From NCBI GenBank assembly GCA_018335895.1, contig JAGXQU010000056.1:38805-102804 (forward strand): DNA of 64,000 bases, written 5' to 3'. The notes under the pieces were generated by a model. It saw nothing but the letters and a program-made list of their open reading frames with translations, made no database searches and was not told the origin of the DNA. The position numbers were made by a program, and so were the translations under genes. Positions 57,533 to 64,000 of the stretch are shown here, piece by piece. The DNA comes from Hyphomicrobiales bacterium (GTDB taxonomy: Bacteria; Pseudomonadota; Alphaproteobacteria; Rhizobiales; Xanthobacteraceae). Position 1 is the first letter of the stretch. The number at the start of each line of letters is the position of its first letter.

Positions 57533-57576
57533 TTCCCAAGCTGAAAATGCGGGTTCGATTCCCGCCGCCCGCTCCA
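57533..57576 (+). other. tRNA-Gly 3' half (element 2 right att / element 3 left att)
   Basis: TTCCCAA (57533-57539) is followed by GCTG..., T-stem GCGGG/CCCGC, acceptor CGCCCGC and TCCA, but no D-arm lies to the left. It would pair with the GCGGGCG of the host 5' half, with one mismatch in the anticodon stem. It is probably carried at the left end of element 3, to rebuild a tRNA at its left junction. Confidence 0.7.
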
Positions 57577-57702
57577 TTCTTCAAAATTATCAACACGTTA
57601 CGCACAACGTAAGCATTTCAAGAACGACAGCTTTTTGAAAAGTTGTTCTCAATTTCATTTTCCAAATTCGTGTTGCAAAGAAGTTCTATTGACACGCATG
57701 TC

Positions 57703-57721
57703 CGTGCCAAAACGTGCCAAG
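57703..57721 (+). repeat. Arm-type repeat pair, left end of element 3
   Basis: CGTGCCAAA (57703-57711) and CGTGCCAAG (57713-57721), about 164 bp from the core. Period is 10 rather than 11 here. Confidence 0.55.
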
Positions 57722-57793
57722 TTTTATGAATGGAATCCTAGTTATCCCCACGCGTAGTTGCGCGGGTTAAATTCCATGATTCAATGAATACAT

Positions 57794-58135
57794 ATGCGGG
57801 AGTTAAAGTTTCGAGCGTGGAATAATCGCAAGAAAGAATGGATTGACCCACGAACTTTTGCTTGCACAAAAGAAGGTGTCTTTGCCGTAAGAGGTCTTGC
57901 AACTAACTGGGTTCACATCATGCAATTCACGGGGTTATTCGATTGCACCGGTAGAGAGATTTATGATGGTGATATTCTCAGACACGTCCCCGACGGAAAC
58001 GCACCTCATTGGCCTGTAGTAGTTCGATGGGATTTGTTCGCTTGGTGGTACGGGAACGACTTACTTAAGCCAACAGTAGATGCGACGCACCAAGTCATCG
58101 GCAACATTTACGAGAACCCAGAACTACTAAACTAG
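57794..58135 (+). CDS. YopX-family phage protein
   Basis: 113 aa with the YopX signature: ELKFRAWNNRKKEWIDP, MQFTGLFDCTGREIYDGDIL, and VIGNIYENPELL at the end. YopX proteins are phage-encoded with unknown function. Ends 1 codon inside the opposing gene at 58132. Confidence 0.85.
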   Translation: MRELKFRAWNNRKKEWIDPRTFACTKEGVFAVRGLATNWVHIMQFTGLFDCTGREIYDGDILRHVPDGNAPHWPVVVRWDLFAWWYGNDLLKPTVDATHQVIGNIYENPELLN

Positions 58136-58656
58136 CTCGACAATGATTCCGTATTTTCCGGCAACTTCCTGTTCCTCTGAGGGATGAGTTTGAGATACGG
58201 ACGGTCGCGATGACTTGCGTACACGCCGACGTAGTACGTTCCGTTGTAAAGTTGCGCAAAAATATCTTGCCGGTCGCGAATTGCACCAATCCATTTCTTG
58301 TAAGGCTCCACGTCGGAAGGAATGTTGTGCGGGTAACCCTTCAATTGCGGATTAGGGATTAAGTAGCTCTTCAACGGACGTATGCGCCATCGCTGATACC
58401 AAGACTCCATTTGAAACACGACCATATGAGTAATGACGGTTGTTTCTTTTCCGCGATTGGTAACGGTTAGAATAAGCAAGTTCTTCTCGTCAGTTCCGGC
58501 ACCTCCACCGATTGTCATACCGTCCACCATCAAACTTAGGTGCAGCTTTGGGCGTGAATCCAGCCAATTTCTAAAATTGAGTAACAGTGCGCTTGTGGCT
58601 ACAATAGCCGCATAAATTGCAATCCAGGCTTCTGGTTTCATATCGCTATCCATCAA
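58132..58656 (-). CDS. Membrane-anchored beta-domain protein
   Basis: 174 aa with an N-terminal TM helix (about 9-27, AWIAIYAAIVATSALLLNF) and a beta-rich external domain (TVTNRGKETTVITHMVVFQM). No family recognized. Divergent from the 58669 gene; convergent with YopX. Confidence 0.6.
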   Translation of the reverse strand: MMDSDMKPEAWIAIYAAIVATSALLLNFRNWLDSRPKLHLSLMVDGMTIGGGAGTDEKNLLILTVTNRGKETTVITHMVVFQMESWYQRWRIRPLKSYLIPNPQLKGYPHNIPSDVEPYKKWIGAIRDRQDIFAQLYNGTYYVGVYASHRDRPYLKLIPQRNRKLPENTESLSS

Positions 58657-58668
58657 AACGAGGCCGCT

Positions 58669-58929
58669 ATGTTCAATGGTTGGTTCGGCATAGGCCGTGC
58701 TTACAATAAACTACCTGCCCACAATAACTTTCAAGAGCTTGCCGCAAACTTTGAGACGCTTTCGCAAAACTTGATGGACCAAGCCATCTTTTTCGGCTGG
58801 CAGGGGGCCGCTGATAAGTGGCAATGGAGAATGGCTCGCGATATTCAGATGCTTCTCGAATATGCGAGAACTAACGTGCCTGAAGATGCCGACGGTCCAC
58901 ACTATCTCTCGCGACCGAAAACGCGGTAG
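58669..58929 (+). CDS. Small helical hypothetical protein
   Basis: 86 aa: AANFETLSQNLMDQAIFFGW, then WQWRMARDIQMLLEYA. No family. Last gene before the right end of element 3. Confidence 0.5.
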   Translation: MFNGWFGIGRAYNKLPAHNNFQELAANFETLSQNLMDQAIFFGWQGAADKWQWRMARDIQMLLEYARTNVPEDADGPHYLSRPKTR

Positions 58930-58963
58930 CTTCATAGCACCACATACATTCTCCAAAAGCAGC

Positions 58964-58983
58964 TGTGCTAAATCCGTGCTAAA
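58964..58983 (+). repeat. Arm-type repeat pair, right end of element 3
   Basis: TGTGCTAAA (58964-58972) and CGTGCTAAA (58975-58983), 11-bp period, 40 bp before the core. Related to the left-end CGTGCCAAA. Confidence 0.55.
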
Positions 58984-59022
58984 TGCTTGTAAGTCATTGA
59001 GCGGGCAGGGGTTGCGTGAAGT

Positions 59023-59067
59023 TTCCCAAGCTGTATGTCGTGGGTTCGATTCCCATCGCCCGCTCCA
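59023..59067 (+). other. Host tRNA-Gly(CCC) 3' half, right end of the array
   Basis: TTCCCAA core (59023-59029), then GCTGT anticodon strand, GTGGG/CCCAT T-stem, CGCCCGC acceptor and TCCA. It pairs perfectly with the 5' half at 778-814. No D-arm lies to its left, so it is non-functional here. It ends 11 bp before the ugpC stop codon, on the opposite strand. Confidence 0.9.
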
Positions 59068-59078
59068 GCTGCCCGAAT

Positions 59079-60143
<1,065 letters not shown>

Positions 60144-60309
60144 CTCGTGTTCCGTACCCGACGTTCTCTTTTACTCTGCCGCGTGCCCGAGCGAACGTCG
60201 GATACGTAAGGACACTAGCAGCCTAAAACTCTAGTGATCCTTTGGTCCTGACATTCGTACCCGGAGGCAGCAGAAGACTCGACACGAATTTCAGAACCGG
60301 ATTGCTAGA

Positions 60310-61158
60310 TCACTTTTCCGTTTCCACAAGACCTCTGACGAACCAGCGCTGCATCAGCACCACAACCGTGACGGGCGGCAGCATGGCGAGCATCGCGGTC
60401 GCGAGCACGACATTCCATTCCGTCAGCGCGTCGGCAGTCACGATCATTTTCTTGATGCCGATGACGATGGTCTGCATGTCGTCGCGGGTCGTAATCAGAA
60501 TCGGCCAGAGATACTGGTTCCAGCCATAGATAAAGAGAATGACGAAAAGTGCCGCGATATTGGTGCGCGAGAGCGGCAGTACCGTGTCCCAGAAAAATCG
60601 CATCGGCCCCGCGCCGTCCAGTTTCGACGCTTCCACCAGTTCGTCCGGAATGGTCATGAAGAATTGCCGGAAGAAGAGCGTTGCCGTTGCCGACGCGATC
60701 AGTGGCACGGTCAGCCCTGCGTAACTATCGAGCAGGTTGAGATCGGCTGCGATCTTGTAAGTCGGGTAGATGCGAACCTCGACCGGAAGCATGAGCGTGA
60801 TGAAGATCAGCCAGAACGCCGCCATGCGGAAGGGAAACTTGAAATAGACCACCGAAAACGCCGAAATGATCGAGATTGAGATTTTCCCGAGCGCGATCAC
60901 GCAGGCCATGATGAAACTGTTGACCAGCATGGTCGCGACAGGCTCGCGTGTGCTGCCCGAGGAGCCGACGAAGAGCGTCTTGTAATAGGTCTCGAAGAAG
61001 ATGGGTCCGGGCGTGAGCGGCATCTGTCCGTTCGAAGTGACATCCTGCGGATGGGTCGAGCCGACGAAACAAAGATAGACCGGGAATGCAATGATCGCGA
61101 CACCGATACAGAGCACGATGTGAGGAACGAAGCGGGAGAAGCCACGATGCTCGACCAT
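60310..61158 (-). CDS. ugpE: ABC transporter permease UgpE
   Basis: 282 aa, six TM helices and the EAA loop EASKLDGAGPMRFFW (about 183-197) for ATPase contact. Overlaps the ugpA stop by 1 bp (TGATG). Half of the glycerol-3-phosphate channel in the inner membrane. Confidence 0.88.
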   Translation of the reverse strand: MVEHRGFSRFVPHIVLCIGVAIIAFPVYLCFVGSTHPQDVTSNGQMPLTPGPIFFETYYKTLFVGSSGSTREPVATMLVNSFIMACVIALGKISISIISAFSVVYFKFPFRMAAFWLIFITLMLPVEVRIYPTYKIAADLNLLDSYAGLTVPLIASATATLFFRQFFMTIPDELVEASKLDGAGPMRFFWDTVLPLSRTNIAALFVILFIYGWNQYLWPILITTRDDMQTIVIGIKKMIVTADALTEWNVVLATAMLAMLPPVTVVVLMQRWFVRGLVETEK

Positions 61159-62039
61159 CAGTACGCCACCCTGCGCTCGATGAAGCGGAACTGAATGGCG
61201 GTGAGTCCGACGACAAGAATCATCAGAATTACCGACTGCGCGGCCGACGAGCCGAGATTGCCGCCCAGCCTTCCGTCGAAGAAGACCTTGTAGACGAGCG
61301 TCTCCGTTGCCTTGGAAGGCCCGCCCTGCGTCATTGCATCGATGATGCCGAAAGTGTCGAAGAACACATAGACGATGTTCACGACGACGAGGAAGAAGAC
61401 GGTCGGCGAAAGCAGCGGCAGAATGATCGTCCAGAAGCGCCGCGTTCCCGAAGCGCCGTCAATTGCCGCAGCCTCGATTACCGCGCGGGGGATCGATTGC
61501 AGGCCGGCAAGGAAGAACAGAAAGTTGTAGCTTATCTGCTTCCAGGTGGAGGCGAGCACGACGAGGATCAAGGCGTCGTTGCCGTTGAGCAGCGGATTCC
61601 AGGCAATGCCGAGCGAGCGGATACCCTGCGCGACCACGCCGAGCGAAGGCTGGAACATGAAAATCCACAGCACGCCTGCTACGGCGGGAGCCACGGCATA
61701 AGGCCAGATCAGAAGCGTCCTATATATGCCAGCGCCGTGGATTGCTTTGTCCGCCTGCACCGCGAGTAAGAGCGCGAGCGAAAGCGAAAGTCCGGCCACC
61801 ATGACGGCGAACACGGCGGTCGTCATCATGGTCCGGTAATAACCGCTGTCGGCGAAGAGCTCGGAGTAGTTTTCGAACCAGACGAAGGTCGAACTCAGGC
61901 CGAAGGCGTCTTCCAGCAGGAAAGATTGCCAAAGCGCTTGGCTCGCAGGCCAGTAGAAGAAGACCGCCACGACTGCAAGCTGCGGCAGAAGCAGGAGATA
62001 GGGTAGCGACGTGCTCCCGAAGATCGCCCGCTTCTGCAT
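61158..62039 (-). CDS. ugpA: ABC transporter permease UgpA
   Basis: 293 aa with six TM helices and the EAA loop [15 protein letters not shown] (about 192-206). Partner of UgpE. Follows ugpB by 22 bp, order B-A-E-C. Confidence 0.88.
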   Translation of the reverse strand: MQKRAIFGSTSLPYLLLLPQLAVVAVFFYWPASQALWQSFLLEDAFGLSSTFVWFENYSELFADSGYYRTMMTTAVFAVMVAGLSLSLALLLAVQADKAIHGAGIYRTLLIWPYAVAPAVAGVLWIFMFQPSLGVVAQGIRSLGIAWNPLLNGNDALILVVLASTWKQISYNFLFFLAGLQSIPRAVIEAAAIDGASGTRRFWTIILPLLSPTVFFLVVVNIVYVFFDTFGIIDAMTQGGPSKATETLVYKVFFDGRLGGNLGSSAAQSVILMILVVGLTAIQFRFIERRVAY

Positions 62040-62061
62040 TGGCTTGTCTTACCCGCTCGAT

Positions 62062-63384
62062 CTAGCGCGACACGGTTTTCTCGAACTGCCGCAACAGTGC
62101 GTTGCCGCGGTTGACGGCGTCTTCGAGCGCCTGCTTCGCGGACTTCTTACCGGCAAGTGCCGACTCGATTTCCTCGCTCCACATGTCTCGGAGTTGCACC
62201 ATGTTGCCGAAGCGAAGACCGCGCGAATTCTCGGTCGGCGCCTTATTGGTCAATTCGAGCAGCGGCGTTTCGAGGTGCGGACGCTCCTTGTAGAAGCCGG
62301 ACGCCTTGGTCTGCTCGTAGGCCGCCTTCGTGATCGGCAGGTAACCGGATTTCTGGTGCAGCTCGATCTGCTTGTCGGTTTGCGAAAGGAAAGTGAAGAA
62401 CTTCGCGACACCTTTGTATTCGTCCGCCTTTTTCCCGCCCATCACCCAGAGCGAGGCCCCGCCGATGATCGAATTCTGCGGTGCCCCGGCGATGTCGGGA
62501 TAGTACGGCATCGGTGCGTTACCCCATTCGAATTTTGCGTTCGCAGCGACGTTGCCGAAAAACGCCGAAGACGTGAGGAAGATCGGGCATTCGCCGCTCG
62601 TGAAGCGCCCTTCGCCTGCGTTGGTGCGGCCCGAGTAGTCGTAGGTCTTGTCTTTCTGGAGATCGACGAGATTCTCGAGATGGCGCAGCAGCGCCGGATT
62701 GTTGAAGGTCAGGACGGTGTCGAAGCCGTCCATGCCGTTGCCTTTGGTTCCGATCGGAAGATTATGCCATGCGGAGAATTGCTCGACGTTGACCCACGTC
62801 GCCCACGCATTCGAGAAGCCGCAGGTATCGTAGCCTGCTGCCTTCAGCTTCTTCGCGGCGGCAAATACTTCAGGCCAGGTCTTCGGCGGCGCGTTCGGGT
62901 CGAGCCCAGCCTTCTTGAAGGCATCCTTGTTGTACCACATCACCGCGCTTGACGAGTTGAAGGGGAAGGAAAGCATCTCGCCCTTCAGCGTCGAATAATA
63001 TCCGGTGATGGTGGGAAGATAGGCGTTCGGATCGAATTTCTCGCCTGCGTCTTTCATCAAGAGGTGAACCGGCTTGATCGCACCTTTCGCAGCCATCATC
63101 GTGGCAGTGCCGACTTCGAAGACTTGCAGGATGTGCGGCGCGTTGCCGGCACGGAACGCGGCGATGCCAGCGTTCATCGTATCGGCGTATCCGCCTTTGT
63201 AGCTCGGTACGACCTTATATTCTTTCTGCGACTGGTTGAACTCTTCGGAGAGACGGACCACCACGGCGTTGTTCGCGCCGGTGAGTGCATGCCACCACTG
63301 AATTTCGATCTGTGCGGAAGCGGGTGAGGCGAGCGCGGTTGCGGCGGCAATCGTGAGACTGGTCAGGAGTGTTGAGCGTTTCAT
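62062..63384 (-). CDS. ugpB: Periplasmic glycerol-3-phosphate-binding protein UgpB
   Basis: 440 aa from the ATG at 63384, which begins the signal peptide MKRSTLLTSLTIAAATALAS with cleavage after PASA. Mature part starts IEIQWWHALTGANN, the UgpB type, with SFPFNSSSAVMWYNKDAF. Substrate sn-glycerol-3-phosphate is likely, but related polyol-phosphates cannot be excluded. Typical size. First gene of the operon; the 230 bp upstream must carry its promoter. Confidence 0.88.
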   Translation of the reverse strand: MKRSTLLTSLTIAAATALASPASAQIEIQWWHALTGANNAVVVRLSEEFNQSQKEYKVVPSYKGGYADTMNAGIAAFRAGNAPHILQVFEVGTATMMAAKGAIKPVHLLMKDAGEKFDPNAYLPTITGYYSTLKGEMLSFPFNSSSAVMWYNKDAFKKAGLDPNAPPKTWPEVFAAAKKLKAAGYDTCGFSNAWATWVNVEQFSAWHNLPIGTKGNGMDGFDTVLTFNNPALLRHLENLVDLQKDKTYDYSGRTNAGEGRFTSGECPIFLTSSAFFGNVAANAKFEWGNAPMPYYPDIAGAPQNSIIGGASLWVMGGKKADEYKGVAKFFTFLSQTDKQIELHQKSGYLPITKAAYEQTKASGFYKERPHLETPLLELTNKAPTENSRGLRFGNMVQLRDMWSEEIESALAGKKSAKQALEDAVNRGNALLRQFEKTVSR

Positions 63385-63616
63385 GGGAAACTCTGCTTGG
63401 GTGGGTTGCTTCCAAATCCTACTCCGGCGGCTCTTCTCTATTGCGACAGTTCCGCAACGACCCGCCCTTGTCCCCAAAGGCTAGCCAAGATTCAGTAGCG
63501 TCACCAGCGCCGCGATGTGCACTGCGGTGGCCACGGTCGTTACGACAATGGAGGCATGTCGCCGCTGCGTCCCCGGGTTTATTGACGTGACCGGCAATGG
63601 ACCCTAGCTAGAGCCC

Positions 63617-63784
63617 ATGGCCAAACCCGCAGACACGAAAGCCATCGTTTCAATCCGGCCCCTCGTCATCGCCGTAGCGGCGCTTTTCGGCGCGCTTGCA
63701 GCCGCGGCCGGCATCATGTGGGCCTGGTTCGGCACCAAACTCTTTTTCGAGATGGTTGCGGCTGGCATCGCCTACTGCTTCTGA
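63617..63784 (+). CDS. Small membrane protein before SCO gene
   Basis: 55 aa with one hydrophobic helix (about 18-38, VIAVAALFGALAAAAGIMWA). Closely precedes the SCO-family gene (23 bp), so an operon is likely. May be a small partner of cytochrome oxidase assembly; unproven. Confidence 0.55.
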   Translation: MAKPADTKAIVSIRPLVIAVAALFGALAAAAGIMWAWFGTKLFFEMVAAGIAYCF

Positions 63785-63807
63785 GCCTACAAATAGACGG
63801 AAATCCC

Positions 63808-64000
63808 ATGCCCCGTTCTGTCCGTATCCTCGTCATTCTGGCCGCATTCGTCGCCGGTGCGTTCGCACTGACTGCCGGCCTCATGATGCTGGCGCCTGCG
63901 GATAGAGTGCGTCCGTCCTCGATTGGCGGGCCGTTCGAGATGGTCGATCAGGACGGGAAGACGGTCACCGATGCCGATTTCCGCGGCAAGCCGTTCCTCG
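63808..64000 (+). CDS. SCO1/SenC-family protein (start only)
   Basis: Runs off the right edge. The first 64 residues show an N-terminal TM anchor (ILVILAAFVAGAFALTAGLM) and GGPFEMVDQDGKTVTDADF, typical of SCO copper chaperones for cytochrome c oxidase. The CxxxC copper site would lie beyond the window. Confidence 0.75.
   Translation, partial: MPRSVRILVILAAFVAGAFALTAGLMMLAPADRVRPSSIGGPFEMVDQDGKTVTDADFRGKPFL

Larger units (their letters stand above)
21435..57539 (+). mobile_element. Element 2: prophage carrying a conjugation-like backbone
   Basis: About 36.1 kb between TTCCCAA cores (21428 and 57533), with GGTGCCT repeat pairs near both ends (21555-21574, 57451-57470). It has an integrase, small HTH protein, ATPase A, Replic_Relax, conserved small protein, origin-like repeats and ATPase B (the backbone shared with element 1), with a podovirus-like virion cassette (30742-45341) in the middle, a Type IIG-like enzyme near the right end, and a complete tRNA-Gly(CCC). 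Length and gene order fit a short-tailed temperate phage genome. Confidence 0.82.
57540..59029 (+). mobile_element. Element 3: 1.5-kb integrase-less element or remnant
   Basis: Lies between TTCCCAA cores at 57533 and 59023. Has its own repeat pairs at both ends (57703-57721, 58964-58983) and three genes (YopX-like, a membrane protein, a small protein) but no recombinase. It may be a decayed phage end or a miniature element moved in trans by the neighbours' integrases. Confidence 0.6.

Noticed and set aside
56961..57539. Separate fourth element between 56961 and 57533
   Set aside because: No arm-type repeat pairs flank 56997, whereas the right repeats of element 2 lie at 57451-57470. The simpler reading is that this stretch is the right end of element 2 with an internal HNH insertion.

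Overview
The window is an alphaproteobacterial chromosome segment, most likely Hyphomicrobiales (Rhizobiales), interrupted by about 58 kb of tandemly integrated mobile DNA. The host assignment rests on the right flank (59-64 kb), which carries a ugpBAEC-type glycerol-3-phosphate ABC transporter and the start of an SCO-family gene, and on a PAS_5-type protein at the extreme left. All accessory DNA sits in one host gene, a tRNA-Gly with anticodon CCC. Its 5' half lies at 778-814 and its matching 3' half at 59030-59067. Rejoined, the halves give a canonical cloverleaf, cut in the anticodon loop at TTCCCAA.

Three back-to-back elements lie between the halves. Element 1 (about 815-21434) encodes a tyrosine integrase, a small DNA-binding protein, a VirD4/TraG-like ATPase (A), a Replic_Relax protein, a second VirD4-like ATPase (B) and a probable plasmid-type origin with a HTH protein. 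Its cargo is a LamG surface protein, a secreted protein of patescibacterial appearance, a two-gene CBASS (CD-NTase plus SLATT), a toxin-antitoxin pair and a three-gene methyltransferase / MORC-like ATPase / Z1 module. Element 2 (about 21435-57539) has the same backbone (integrase, small HTH protein, ATPase A, Replic_Relax, a conserved 60-85 aa protein, origin-like repeats, ATPase B). In addition it carries a podovirus-like head and short-tail cassette (terminase, portal, scaffold, coat, connectors, M23 lysin), phage accessory genes, an SSB-like and a NinB-like protein, a large Type IIG-like restriction-modification enzyme, an HNH protein and an intact tRNA-Gly(CCC). Element 3 (about 57540-59029) is a 1.5-kb element or remnant with att ends but no integrase.

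Each element is bounded by TTCCCAA and has a pair of 9-bp direct repeats, usually 11 bp apart, near each end; these look like integrase arm sites. A similar pair left of 778 hints at a fourth element to the left. None of the junctions in this tandem rebuilds a complete tRNA from the split halves, so the intact tRNA-Gly(CCC) in element 2 is probably what keeps that tRNA available.

The most unusual point is that element 2 joins a complete virion-assembly module to the conjugation-like ATPase/Replic_Relax/origin backbone that element 1 uses without any virion genes. A second recurring feature is a set of hairpins that bury the Shine-Dalgarno sequence of lead genes in both elements (2579-2642, 3063-3095, 22788-22818). 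All assignments come from reading motifs and repeats by eye; no database search or folding program was run.
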